From assembly GCA_963169345.1 (NCBI GenBank), contig CAUJCT010000034.1, positions 62,001-126,000 of the forward strand: 64,000 bases of DNA, given 5' to 3'. Within the stretch, counting starts at the first letter, position 1. Each line of letters starts with the position of its first letter. The notes under the pieces were generated by a model. That model was given only the letters and a program-made list of their open reading frames with translations, ran no database searches and was not told the DNA's origin. The translations under genes and the position numbers were made by a program. This DNA is from Bacteroidota bacterium. GTDB taxonomy: Bacteria > Bacteroidota > Bacteroidia > NS11-12g > UBA955. Of this stretch, positions 33,298 to 43,025 are shown in pieces.

Positions 33298-36200
33298 ATG
33301 CTAGCCCAGGATCCTATTCATGAAAAAGGGAAGGAAATCGATCTGATTTCCGGATTGGTTGTTGCCGATAGATATTCTATTACGGAACAACAGGCCGAGT
33401 TATTGACCGCCTGTATGATTGGCGGTGAAGATGCCAACCGTGCCTTCAATCAAACTATTACACTCGAATTTACTGGTAAATTAAACAAACAGGCTCTGTT
33501 ATGTGCATTGAATGATTTAATTGAACGAAATGACAGTTTTAGAACTGTTTTTGATATTTCAAATAAGGAAGCCATTGTTCTTCAATCGTCTGCAAATATT
33601 TCGGAGAAGCAGCTTGGAATGGCTGAAGACCCAGAGTTTTATCTCAAAGATTTACTCAATCGCTATGCGGATATCGGTTTTAATTTGCGCAAAGGACCAC
33701 TGCACCGCATTCATTTAATTTCGAGAGGTGATAGTCAGCATTTTCTCGTGTTTGAAGCCCATCACGTTGTTTGCGATGGATGGACTTTAGCCCTGGTTAT
33801 TGACGAATTATCTAAACTCTATAACTTATATCTTAATCAAAAGGCAGTTGATTTACCTGCTCCTGTTAATTACAAAGAGTTTGTTGATTCTGAAAAGGAA
33901 TTGCATTCAGGTAGTGCTTATCTCGAGACTTGTGTCTACTGGAAAGAGGTGTTTAAAAATTATAAACCTGTTCCATCATTGCCTTATGATAAACCAAGAC
34001 CGGAGGAATTTTCTTATGCCAGCGAACACATCTCCTATCCATTAAATGACAAAATTTATGGAGCAGTCAGGCAATTAAGCGATAGAGCTGATTGCACCGT
34101 GTTGGTTACTATGGCTTCTGTTTTCGAAGTCTTGCTTCACCGAAAAACTTCTGCAAAATCACTGGTCATTGGATATCCTACTGCTGCTCAGGCACCTTCT
34201 GGACTGCAAAATCTGATGGGACACTGTGTCAATATGTTGCCGATTCTGGCTCGTATGGATGATAAACAGAACTTCTTGGATTATGTGCTCAACAGAAAAA
34301 AGGAATTTAAAAATGCATTTTCCAATCGCAGGGTCACCTTTGGTAATATTCTCAAACATCTCAATATAGACAGAGGTCAAAATTCACTTCCTTTTATTCC
34401 TGTAACATTTAATATTGACAGACAACTGTTATCTGAAACTCTATACGATGGACTGAAAACAAATATGCGCATCAACAAACGTCATTTCAGTTCTTTCGAC
34501 ATGATTATCAATGTGTCGAGAGTAGAAGAAAAACTGGTAGTTGAGTGCGATTATAACAAGGCGCTTTTTGAATCGGGAAATGTGATGGAAATGCTCAGAC
34601 AATACGAATATTTACTGAGTAATTTATGTCTGAATCCTGAGCAAAATATAGGCTCCTGTGACCTGTATAACATAGAAGAAATTAAATCCAGAATGATTGA
34701 TTTCAATCACACATTCTCGGATTATCCAAGAAATACGGGTGTTTTAGGATTGATTCAGCATCAGGCCATTCTCAATGCCTACAAAACTGCGCTGACTTTT
34801 GAGTCGGAGAATTTCACATATATCGAATTATTCGAATCAGTAAAAAGCAGGGCCAAAGCTATTCGTGCTGCGGGTGTTAAAGCCGGCGATTTTGTTGGTG
34901 TAATGCTAAACCGAAGTCCTGAAATGCTGTTTCAGATGCTCGCCGTTATGCAGGCTGGCGCTGCTTATATTCCAATTGACCCTGAGTTTCCAATGGACAG
35001 AATCAGGTACATGCTGGAAGATTCAGGTGCAAAGTTGCTAGTTTGTGAAGAACAGTTTAAATCTATTGCCGAGCAGCTTTGCATGGTTTTAACACCTGAT
35101 GAACTCAAAACTTTTCAGAAAGACAGCATAGAATTATTGCTACCCGATGTCAATCAGGCGGCCTATGTTTTGTATACTTCCGGTTCAACCGGCCGTCCTA
35201 AGGGCGTGCAAATGTCTCAGGGTAGTCTGGTGAATTTGCTTTGCTCCATGCAAAAGGAACCTGGGTTAAATGAAAACGATTCTTTGTTCGCACTTACAAC
35301 TATCAGTTTCGATATTTCAGGTCTTGAACTGTATCTGCCTTTAATTACTGGCGCAAGACTGGTATTGGCTTCATCTAAAGTCAGTAAAAGTGGTGAGCAT
35401 ATTTTAGATATCATTGATGATGAAAATATAACTGTCATTCAAGCTACACCGGCTACTTTCCGATTAATCTTAGGATATGGATTTAAAGGTAAGCAAAATC
35501 TGAAAATCTTCTGTGGAGGTGAACCTTTATCTCTTGAGCTGGCTCAGGAATTATTACCTAAATGTCAGGAACTCTGGAATCTTTATGGTCCTACCGAAAC
35601 TTGTATCTGGTCTTGTGTCAACAAGATAAACAATACTGATACTTCCATTGCAATTGGTCATCCAATAGCCAATACAGATATTTATCTCCTGGATGAAAGA
35701 CACCGTCCTGTTCCTCCGGGCACACATGGAGAAATAGCAATAGCCGGCGATGGTCTGGCCATTGGTTATCTCAATCGCCCTGAATTGAATGCTGAGAAAT
35801 TCATTCAACATCCATTCGAGACTCATAAGAAAATCTATCTTACCGGTGATTTGGGCTACATTGGTTCAGATGGTAAATTGTATTGTCTCGGTCGCACCGA
35901 CCATCAGATAAAAGTAAGAGGTTACAGAATTGAAACAGGTGAAATTGAAAATGTATTAATAAAAGAAGCTGGTTTTAAAGATGCAGTTGTAGTCGCTAAA
36001 AATTTCGGAAAAGATGATGTGAGAATTCTCGCTTATCTTAAATCTGCCGGAGTGAGTCAACGCAATTTTAAAACGGATAAAACAACTGGATTGCAAATTG
36101 ATGTTTTGCAAAAAGTGGAATCGGATGCTTTAAGGGAACTATGCGCCAGGTTATTGCCTGAGTATATGATTCCGGCATTATTTGTGGCCATTAATTCTAT

Positions 36201-37392
36201 GCCTCTGACCCCAAATGCCAAAACCGACAGAAAGCTGCTGTCTGAAATTGATGCTTCAAGTTTACTGGATAATGTATCTAAACAACAAAGACAGGCTGGT
36301 TGCATGGATACGAGTTTCTGGAATGCTACTGAACTTAAAATTAAACCTCTGTGGGAAGCAGCTCTGGGTATAAAAAATGCCGGTAAACGCGATGATTTCT
36401 TTGCTTCAGGCGGTCATTCTCTGATTGCAATCGACCTGATGCACGACATTGAACAACAACTCAACATTCGTTTACCTCTATCTGCTTTGTTCAAGAAGCC
36501 TAATATCGAAGGTTTGGCTCAGATGATAGATGGCGAAGTTAAAACCGATTATAAATGTCTGGTACCTATTAAAGCAAGTGGTTCAGGTGTTCCGCTGTAT
36601 CTTATACACGGCGCTGGATTGGAAGTCATGGTCTTTAAAGATTTGGTAGAACATCTGGATATAGATCAACCTGTCATCGGTGTTCAGGCACTTGGTCTCA
36701 ATAGCAATGAAGCACTTCCGGATACACTTGAAGAAGTTGCAGCTATTTATGTAAAGGAGATTAAACAGCACAACAGTACCGGAACCTATTTGATAGCAGG
36801 ATTTTCGGCAGGCAGTTTGCTGGCTTATGAAGTGGCTCAGCAATTAACTCTGGCCGGAGAAAAAGTTGCTATGTGCGGCATATTCGATTATTCACTCGAA
36901 TCGACAAGAGTCAACCGAACTAAATTTCAAAAAATGGGTAAAACCATAGCTGAATTATTACCAAGATCTTTATACGCAGCAGCTATGTGTTTCAAACAAC
37001 CTAAGAAGGCGTATGTGTTTCAGAAAAATTTCCTGAAATTGAGATTGAACGGGGTGCTGGGAAAACTTGGAGTTGATGTTGAAGAAAAAGTTGAAAACGA
37101 AAGTAAACTGGAGAGAGTCTATAAACTGATGGACCACTACTATCAGTTATTTTCTGAATATAAAGTTCAACCTTACAAAGGTCATATCGATTTGTTTAGG
37201 TCAAAAATAAAACTCTATTATTTGCGTGACAGAAAATTTCTTGGATGGGGACCTTATATACAAAAAGGCATAAGGATACACGAAGTTGAAAGTGATCACG
37301 ACCACATGATTCTAGGTCAATACAGCAAGGGATTTGCTCATAAACTGCAAAATGTAATCAATCAATCATTGGCTAATGGATCAAAAGCTTAA
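33298..37392 (+). CDS. Single-module nonribosomal peptide synthetase (C-A-T-TE)
   Basis: 1364 residues. The condensation domain has the HHVVCDG motif at 155-161. The adenylation domain, about 470-960, shows A3 YTSGSTGRPKG near 626, A5 LYGPTET, A7 TGDLGYIGSDGKLYCLGRTDHQIKV and the A10 Lys in NAKTDRK. The carrier domain has FFASGGHSL with the pantetheine Ser near 1040. The thioesterase has GFSAG near 1167 and a final His in SDHDHMI. Reading the ten specificity positions by alignment to GrsA gives D-I-L-Q-F-G-L-I-W-K, one residue from the published glycine code (DILQLGLIWK). An N-terminal condensation domain suggests acylation of glycine by a donor such as a fatty acyl thioester. A PPTase gene overlaps its 3' end by 17 bp. 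Confidence 0.93.
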   Translation: MLAQDPIHEKGKEIDLISGLVVADRYSITEQQAELLTACMIGGEDANRAFNQTITLEFTGKLNKQALLCALNDLIERNDSFRTVFDISNKEAIVLQSSANISEKQLGMAEDPEFYLKDLLNRYADIGFNLRKGPLHRIHLISRGDSQHFLVFEAHHVVCDGWTLALVIDELSKLYNLYLNQKAVDLPAPVNYKEFVDSEKELHSGSAYLETCVYWKEVFKNYKPVPSLPYDKPRPEEFSYASEHISYPLNDKIYGAVRQLSDRADCTVLVTMASVFEVLLHRKTSAKSLVIGYPTAAQAPSGLQNLMGHCVNMLPILARMDDKQNFLDYVLNRKKEFKNAFSNRRVTFGNILKHLNIDRGQNSLPFIPVTFNIDRQLLSETLYDGLKTNMRINKRHFSSFDMIINVSRVEEKLVVECDYNKALFESGNVMEMLRQYEYLLSNLCLNPEQNIGSCDLYNIEEIKSRMIDFNHTFSDYPRNTGVLGLIQHQAILNAYKTALTFESENFTYIELFESVKSRAKAIRAAGVKAGDFVGVMLNRSPEMLFQMLAVMQAGAAYIPIDPEFPMDRIRYMLEDSGAKLLVCEEQFKSIAEQLCMVLTPDELKTFQKDSIELLLPDVNQAAYVLYTSGSTGRPKGVQMSQGSLVNLLCSMQKEPGLNENDSLFALTTISFDISGLELYLPLITGARLVLASSKVSKSGEHILDIIDDENITVIQATPATFRLILGYGFKGKQNLKIFCGGEPLSLELAQELLPKCQELWNLYGPTETCIWSCVNKINNTDTSIAIGHPIANTDIYLLDERHRPVPPGTHGEIAIAGDGLAIGYLNRPELNAEKFIQHPFETHKKIYLTGDLGYIGSDGKLYCLGRTDHQIKVRGYRIETGEIENVLIKEAGFKDAVVVAKNFGKDDVRILAYLKSAGVSQRNFKTDKTTGLQIDVLQKVESDALRELCARLLPEYMIPALFVAINSMPLTPNAKTDRKLLSEIDASSLLDNVSKQQRQAGCMDTSFWNATELKIKPLWEAALGIKNAGKRDDFFASGGHSLIAIDLMHDIEQQLNIRLPLSALFKKPNIEGLAQMIDGEVKTDYKCLVPIKASGSGVPLYLIHGAGLEVMVFKDLVEHLDIDQPVIGVQALGLNSNEALPDTLEEVAAIYVKEIKQHNSTGTYLIAGFSAGSLLAYEVAQQLTLAGEKVAMCGIFDYSLESTRVNRTKFQKMGKTIAELLPRSLYAAAMCFKQPKKAYVFQKNFLKLRLNGVLGKLGVDVEEKVENESKLERVYKLMDHYYQLFSEYKVQPYKGHIDLFRSKIKLYYLRDRKFLGWGPYIQKGIRIHEVESDHDHMILGQYSKGFAHKLQNVINQSLANGSKA

Positions 37393-38161
37393 TATTAAAA
37401 TACTCGATATAGAAGAAGGGGGCATTTTAGTCACTGAAATTAATCGTTTATGTGATTTGAAAACGATGAGCTTTCCAATGCTTGTTGAGTTAGATATTGA
37501 GACTTTTGACAAACACGAATTAAAACTACTGCCAATCTTAAGTAATAAAGAAAGACAGAGATACATTACGTATCAAAAATGGAAGGACGCTCGCCGATTT
37601 ATATTATCTCGTGCTGCCTTGCGTCTCATATTATCCAACTTCTGCGACATTCCTTATCAACTTTTGGAGTTTAGTGAAACGCTGGATAAAAAGCCTTTTC
37701 TGATTCATAAAGGTTCTAAGAAATTAGAGTTTAACCTGTCCCATACGGATGAAAAAATTGTCATTGCTATTGATGAACGCGCCATTGGTGTTGATGTTGA
37801 AAATAGTAACAATGCTGCAAGACCAGAAATAATTGGTCCAAAAGTTTTGACGACTGAAGAACAATTAGCGGTTGTGAACAGTGGCGATGCTAGAAATGCC
37901 TTTTGTTTGTATTGGACTCGTAAAGAGGCGTTTTTAAAGGCAATTGGCAAAGGTATTGATGATGAGATTGTAAAAGTACCTGCTTTAAGTGGTGATTATC
38001 AGTTTTGGTTGGGTATGGATACGCCGCATACATCCTGGACCATTGCCTCATGGCCAAGCAGCGATGCTCATTTTATCTCAGTCGCTTTCCAGAATCAGGA
38101 ACAAATTACAGCCATCAACAGGATTAAAATAGGGAAGGATACTCTATTAAATCAGATCTGA
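37376..38161 (+). CDS. Sfp-type 4'-phosphopantetheinyl transferase
   Basis: 261 residues. It adds the phosphopantetheine arm to carrier domains. The family motifs are all present: RRFILSRAALR, FNLSHTDEKIVIAI, GVDVEN (metal ligands) and CLYWTRKEAFLKAIGKG. The ATG lies 17 bp before the NRPS stop, so the two are translationally coupled. A dedicated PPTase next to a one-module NRPS supports that the NRPS is active. A terminator follows at 38180-38212. Confidence 0.94.
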   Translation: MDQKLNIKILDIEEGGILVTEINRLCDLKTMSFPMLVELDIETFDKHELKLLPILSNKERQRYITYQKWKDARRFILSRAALRLILSNFCDIPYQLLEFSETLDKKPFLIHKGSKKLEFNLSHTDEKIVIAIDERAIGVDVENSNNAARPEIIGPKVLTTEEQLAVVNSGDARNAFCLYWTRKEAFLKAIGKGIDDEIVKVPALSGDYQFWLGMDTPHTSWTIASWPSSDAHFISVAFQNQEQITAINRIKIGKDTLLNQI

Positions 38162-38179
38162 TTTTAATTGTACAGGCAA

Positions 38180-38212
38180 AAAAAAATCCCCCTGTAATGG
38201 AGGATTTTTTAA
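38180..38212. terminator. Bidirectional terminator
   Basis: AAAAAATCCCCC and GGAGGATTTTTT form a hairpin around TGTAAT with T-runs on both sides. It lies between the convergent PPTase and the T9SS Asp-box protein and would serve both. Confidence 0.8.
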
Positions 38213-38229
38213 AGCGATTATTCGGTAAA

Positions 38230-40188
38230 TTAATTTACTGACATTTTACGTGTCACAGAGTGAGTAGCAGTTTTTACAGTGTAGAAGTAAACACCTGCAC
38301 TTAAACCATCAGCATTCAGGCTGAGGTAGTGATTACCGGCATTTAGTTCGCTGTAAGTAACAGTTCTGATTACTTTACCGCTGATGTCTGTGATTTCAAC
38401 TGTAACATCTGAACCTGAACTTAACCAGATTAAGACTTCAGAATTGTTACTGAAAGGATTTGGGTAGTTTTGAGAAACTACAAATACTTCTTTATCGGCA
38501 TTGAATTGATTAACGTTAGAATTCCAAAGAGTTTCAATTGAACCATCCAATATTTTTGCAACAGGGATAGCTGCATACATGATATCGTTCAAGGCAACAG
38601 GGTGATTGTTGTCCTGAGCTGAATTGTTCTGTAAGTTAGTACCAGCAGTTTGGTCTTTCTGGAAAATCATGTGAACGAAATCGTTTACATCTTTAGCGAT
38701 AGCGCCAAATTCTTCTTCGAAACCAATCATCTGAGTAACGTCCTGTGGAGCTGCCCATGTTGCACCGCCGTCTGCAGAGTGAACTATCATGATGTCTCTC
38801 AGGTTAACGTTGTTTGCATCCAGGTCTTGTTCAAGAGGGAAAGAGAAAACTACAAATATGTTTCCATCGCCATCAATACCTGCAGAAGGAGAGTGAAGGA
38901 GAGAAGTATTACCTAATCTGGCAACTGATGAAATACCTTGGTTTTTCAGAGCAGCTGGTACAACACCGTTTTGAAGAGCGTTGGTATTACCTGCTGAAAC
39001 TGTTAATGAACCATCAGCATTACGGTCGAACTGATTACCACCGGCAATGAATTTGCTTACTTTATCGTTTTCATTCCAGTAGCCAAGCAAAGAAGTACCA
39101 GGGAAGAAACTGTAAGTATCGTTGGTAGTATCGTCATCAAACACTCTGCTTACACCCCAGAAAACGTGGGCATTGCCTGCATGGTCGAGCATAACTTCTA
39201 CTGAACCGTCACAAACAAAAGGAGTATCAAGCATTAATCTTTTTGAAGTATAAGGCGCATAGCGGAATGAATCAACTATTGTGCGGGTAAAGGTGTTTCC
39301 ATTATCTGTAGATTTCCATAGAGTCACATCTTTTAAATGATCACCTACAACTATCACAACTATAGAGTCTTTTACATCAATTGCATACTCATCACCACCA
39401 CCACTGTTAATTCTTGTGCTGTCGTAACCAGGAAGCAGGATATGCTGTATATCCCAGGTAGCACCGCCATCTTTAGAACGGCTGTACGTCATAGGTGCAT
39501 AAACACCATTGATTCTTGGTGCTCTTGGGTCTCCGGCATTGGTTGAGTCAGAATAACTGGCTATGCAATGGAAGTAATTACCACTGTTGGCTACACGTCC
39601 CCAGATTGGTCTTCTTCCAAACTGAGTTAAAATAGCAGGACCCTGAGTAAAGCTGCCACTACCGATAGTTGAACTTTTAGACATTACAAAACCACCTGCA
39701 ATAGCATCGTGGCCCATAACCCATTCGGAAGTACCATTGATACCGATTGAAGGCCAGCCTAAACGCACTGACTCTAATCTTACTGTAGGATTGCCAACAG
39801 TTAACCAGTTGGTTCCGTTGTAATGGTTATAACCAGTACCACGTTTATTAAATGCTTCATCTTCTGAAGTAGTCCATGCTACTGAAACATTGCCGTTTGG
39901 CAGTAAATGAACACGTCTGCCTATACTTGCATTGGTTTGCAAATCGTAATATGTGCTACCAACTTTGATAAAGTCATAAGTAATGATACCTCTTTTGGAT
40001 GAAGTAGCAGAGTTTGGAGTTGCAACCGCTTTCTGTGTAGAGTCACAAACGTCAGCTGCTACCGTGTTTGGGCTTGCTGTTTGTGCACCACCAACGGTAT
40101 GTGTACCGAATTGACTGGCGTTTTTGGGCCCCTGTCCAACAGCCAGTAACGGCAAGGCAAGAACCGCAAATAGTAATTTTCTTTTCAT
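38230..40188 (-). CDS. Secreted Asp-box (BNR) protein with T9SS type A sorting domain
   Basis: 652 residues from the ATG at 40186-40188 (MKRKLLFAVLALPLLAVGQ signal peptide). At least three Asp-box motifs of the sialidase type are present: SKDGGATWD, STDNGNTFT and SADGGATWA, implying a six-bladed propeller. The last 80 residues are the T9SS type A domain (NYPNPFSNNSEV, ITDISGKVIR, GVYFYTVKT). No sialidase RIP motif is seen, so enzymatic activity is doubtful. It lies on the minus strand opposite the NRPS locus. It is probably surface or extracellular. Confidence 0.88.
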   Translation of the reverse strand: MKRKLLFAVLALPLLAVGQGPKNASQFGTHTVGGAQTASPNTVAADVCDSTQKAVATPNSATSSKRGIITYDFIKVGSTYYDLQTNASIGRRVHLLPNGNVSVAWTTSEDEAFNKRGTGYNHYNGTNWLTVGNPTVRLESVRLGWPSIGINGTSEWVMGHDAIAGGFVMSKSSTIGSGSFTQGPAILTQFGRRPIWGRVANSGNYFHCIASYSDSTNAGDPRAPRINGVYAPMTYSRSKDGGATWDIQHILLPGYDSTRINSGGGDEYAIDVKDSIVVIVVGDHLKDVTLWKSTDNGNTFTRTIVDSFRYAPYTSKRLMLDTPFVCDGSVEVMLDHAGNAHVFWGVSRVFDDDTTNDTYSFFPGTSLLGYWNENDKVSKFIAGGNQFDRNADGSLTVSAGNTNALQNGVVPAALKNQGISSVARLGNTSLLHSPSAGIDGDGNIFVVFSFPLEQDLDANNVNLRDIMIVHSADGGATWAAPQDVTQMIGFEEEFGAIAKDVNDFVHMIFQKDQTAGTNLQNNSAQDNNHPVALNDIMYAAIPVAKILDGSIETLWNSNVNQFNADKEVFVVSQNYPNPFSNNSEVLIWLSSGSDVTVEITDISGKVIRTVTYSELNAGNHYLSLNADGLSAGVYFYTVKTATHSVTRKMSVN

Positions 40189-40354
40189 GATTAACAAACT
40201 TTTTATATTCTTTTAAAGGCGTAAAAATAAATGAATTTTGTTAAAAATGAAACAAAAAATGACCATTAGGTTAACAAGTCATTTTACTTGTATCAAAACG
40301 CTGATTAACAGTAAGGTAGCTTGGTAATTTTAAGTGTTTTTTCGCCGTGTGGTT

Positions 40355-41404
40355 TTACACCATTCTCAATTGTGCAGGAATCTCTGCAATGCGCAATATT
40401 TTAACTACCAGTTCAATGATTAGCTGTCCTTCTTCTGTGCTGCCATTGGCCACACCTTTTGAACGCAAATCATAATACTTCAAGTTGCCAAATATCTCCT
40501 CTAACATAGCCTGATTGTAATTGCTTCCAGCCATTTTATAATCATCCAGAAAATACTCATTCACCCCTATAGCTATAGCAATTTCTTTGCGAGGTTTTGT
40601 TTTAACTGAATGGTAAATATAGACCTTTGAAAAATAGGTGTACAAATAGGCAATCATTGGAATAATACCATCCGTCTTCGCATTCATTGCAAAGTAGTTG
40701 GCAATCTGTATGCACTTATTAAAGTTCTTCTGACCAAGTGCTTTTCCTAATTCAAATACGTTGTAATCCTTAGATATACCAATGTTTTGTTCAATATGCG
40801 TTTCACCAATGATTGCAACATCTGCTTTGACATTGATGAGCATTTTATCTATTTCGTTGGCTATTTTCCCTAAGTCGTTACCCAGATAATCTGCAATTAA
40901 CTGAACCGCTTTAGGGTCGATATTGCGTCCACGACTTTTGAGATACCTGTCAATCCAAGGAGTCACTTCATTGTCTCGCAAGCGCTCGGAAGTAAAATGG
41001 GTGTATTTGGCAAATAACTTACCAACCTTTTTGCGTTTATCTACTTTTTTACCTTTGTAACACAATACCAGTATGGTTGTGCTCATAGGATTTTCTATGT
41101 AATCCTCAAGTAAATCAATATCCCCCAGATTTTGAGCCTCTTTTATAATGAGCAGTTGAAACTCACTCATCATAGGATATCGCCTGGCTGCCATTTTAAT
41201 TTCAAGAGGACTGATATCTTTTCCGTAGGCTATGGTCATGTTAAAACTCTTCTCCTCCGGTTTTAATACCTTTTCCTCCAGTAGTCGCGAAAGCTCGTCT
41301 ATATAATAGGTTTCTTCACCTTCCAGCAAATAAATAGGGGTAAACCGGCGATTGTTGATATCGCTGACAATCTGATCAAACTTTATGCTGGTGTTATTGG
41401 CCAT
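40355..41404 (-). CDS. holA: DNA polymerase III subunit delta
   Basis: 349 residues. HolA opens the beta clamp within the clamp loader. The N-terminal PIYLLEGEETYYIDELS motif, MMSEFQLLIIKEAQNL, and FELGKALGQKNFNKCI of the third domain are typical. The length fits. The start is 8 bp from the divergent start of the HsdR-N-like gene, an arrangement that recurs in Bacteroidota genomes as I know them. Confidence 0.92.
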   Translation of the reverse strand: MANNTSIKFDQIVSDINNRRFTPIYLLEGEETYYIDELSRLLEEKVLKPEEKSFNMTIAYGKDISPLEIKMAARRYPMMSEFQLLIIKEAQNLGDIDLLEDYIENPMSTTILVLCYKGKKVDKRKKVGKLFAKYTHFTSERLRDNEVTPWIDRYLKSRGRNIDPKAVQLIADYLGNDLGKIANEIDKMLINVKADVAIIGETHIEQNIGISKDYNVFELGKALGQKNFNKCIQIANYFAMNAKTDGIIPMIAYLYTYFSKVYIYHSVKTKPRKEIAIAIGVNEYFLDDYKMAGSNYNQAMLEEIFGNLKYYDLRSKGVANGSTEEGQLIIELVVKILRIAEIPAQLRMV

Positions 41405-41412
41405 TAATAGTT

Positions 41413-41874
41413 ATGTTCGTGTGCTTGAAACTCAATTTTAAGACTTACAATTTTACGATAAAAGAAGAAGAAGGTAATGCACTAATTTTCGACATTATAA
41501 GAAAAAAGTATGTACGCCTTACGCCTGAAGAATGGGTCAGACAGCATTTCATACATTACCTGAATCAGGATTTGGGTGTCCCGAATGGCTTGATTTCAGT
41601 TGAACGCAGTATCAGATACAACGGTAAAACCAAACGCTTTGATATCTGTGTTTCTGATTCAAATGGTAAAATGACTTTACTGGTGGAATGCAAGGCTCCA
41701 CAAGTGAAATTAACCAAAGACACCCTCATGCAGGCAGGGATTTATCAAAAAGTGTTAAATGTAAATTTTATAGCTATCAGCAATGGTATACAACATCTGT
41801 TTATGAAACTGGAGAAAGAAGCTACCGCGCCGCTTCAGCTGTCTGAACTGCCACATTTTCGGGAATGGATTTAA
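41413..41874 (+). CDS. Stand-alone type I restriction R-subunit N-terminal-like protein
   Basis: 153 residues. A PD-(D/E)xK nuclease core is visible: RFDICVSDSNGKMTLLVECKAP gives the Asp and Glu-x-Lys, then QAGIYQKV follows as in HsdR_N. No helicase or methylase gene is near, so it is not a restriction system by itself. Small proteins of this family next to holA are seen in many Bacteroidota and are probably housekeeping, perhaps in DNA repair. Its last 53 bp overlap the convergent GNAT-like gene. Confidence 0.85.
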   Translation: MFVCLKLNFKTYNFTIKEEEGNALIFDIIRKKYVRLTPEEWVRQHFIHYLNQDLGVPNGLISVERSIRYNGKTKRFDICVSDSNGKMTLLVECKAPQVKLTKDTLMQAGIYQKVLNVNFIAISNGIQHLFMKLEKEATAPLQLSELPHFREWI

Positions 41875-43024
41875 ATGGCTGCCTTTTTTTCCAGTCTTCT
41901 CCCAATCCGTTTTCAAACCATTTGCCCATACTGTCCAAAGCCCATCTGAATATACCCCCTCTTATCCATACATAGTTGAAATTTTCAACTGCATGCGCTC
42001 CTGCATTTGCCTTTGCCTCACGAGCAGTTCTGCCCATTTCTATTTTCCTGAATCTATGCTCTATAGCAGCTTTTATTCCGTCAAATAAAATATTAAAATA
42101 CAGGTTGTAGGTGTTGTTGTAATCATAATCCAAACCTATGTAGTGAATCTCCATAGCCGATTTTGGAAAATAATAAATATGACTGCTGAAAGCCAGTAAA
42201 TGCCCGTCTTTGTAATAACCAAACACTTTGAATCCTTCTCCCAAACCTCTTTTCATCTGCACAAAATAATCAGAGTTTAATATGCCCAGTGCCAGTGTCT
42301 GTTTACTGACTATGTTCATGTACAATTCATTGATGCGTTCTTTTTCCTGCTCAAGTTCCTCAACACTTAAATCTTTTATCTGCAAGGTCTCGGCACTCTT
42401 CAAAATCTTTTGAGCCCTTTGTCTGTATTTTCTGCTTAAATCATTTAAATAATCCGCAAAGTTCGTCCAGTGCGGCCTTATGTCCATTTCCATGGTTAAA
42501 TCCTGACTAAAGGACCTGAAACCATGGCAGGTAAACTGTGTGCTTTTAAATTCTCTGGAACAATCTTTCACCAAAATACCACAAAAGTTTTTTTCGTGTT
42601 TCATTTCCTGCCTGTATAAATTCAGGCAATCGAAAATCAATTCACGCTTTTCCTTGTCTTTAAAATAAAAGCCTTGAAAGTTCACCCTGAAAATATTCCC
42701 ACATATAAGTATGTCGGCTGTTTTGCCAAGTATATAAGATTTCAGATGCTTTACAAGAGGGCGATCCAAAACACCATGGTGATAATGTTTGCTGTTGAAT
42801 TTAAGACATTGTAAATACATCACGCCAATCAATTCCTTGTTCTGGTATATGTTGACGTATTTAAATGCAATATCTTCAGGCATAGTGGCTTCTAAGGCTT
42901 CTATGTCCTTGCATTGCAAATGATGATTGGCAGGTAAAATACTGCGCCAGGTATCGGCTACTTCGCGGAAGTAGTGGTACGACCTGAAACTGAGGCTTAA
43001 TTTTATGTTGTTTCTGAAAAACAA
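41822..43024 (-). CDS. GNAT-like acyltransferase (BioF2-like domain)
   Basis: 400 residues. The C-terminal half resembles the peptidoglycan-bridge/BioF2-like GNAT fold: FADYLNDLSRKYRQRAQK, FGYYKDGHLLAFSSHIYY, IHYIGLDYDYNNTYNLYFNI and KIEMGRTAREAKANAGAHAV. No clear acetyl-CoA motif is given by eye. The start is TTG at 43022-43024, 1 bp past the TerC stop; no better start is in frame. The substrate is unknown. Confidence 0.75.
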   Translation of the reverse strand: MFFRNNIKLSLSFRSYHYFREVADTWRSILPANHHLQCKDIEALEATMPEDIAFKYVNIYQNKELIGVMYLQCLKFNSKHYHHGVLDRPLVKHLKSYILGKTADILICGNIFRVNFQGFYFKDKEKRELIFDCLNLYRQEMKHEKNFCGILVKDCSREFKSTQFTCHGFRSFSQDLTMEMDIRPHWTNFADYLNDLSRKYRQRAQKILKSAETLQIKDLSVEELEQEKERINELYMNIVSKQTLALGILNSDYFVQMKRGLGEGFKVFGYYKDGHLLAFSSHIYYFPKSAMEIHYIGLDYDYNNTYNLYFNILFDGIKAAIEHRFRKIEMGRTAREAKANAGAHAVENFNYVWIRGGIFRWALDSMGKWFENGLGEDWKKRQPFKSIPENVAVQTAEAAR

Positions 43025-43025
43025 A

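Noticed and set aside
41413..41874. HsdR-N-like protein as part of a restriction-modification system
   Set aside because: No helicase, methylase or specificity subunit nearby; the gene is conserved beside holA in other Bacteroidota as far as I know, so a defence role is not supported.
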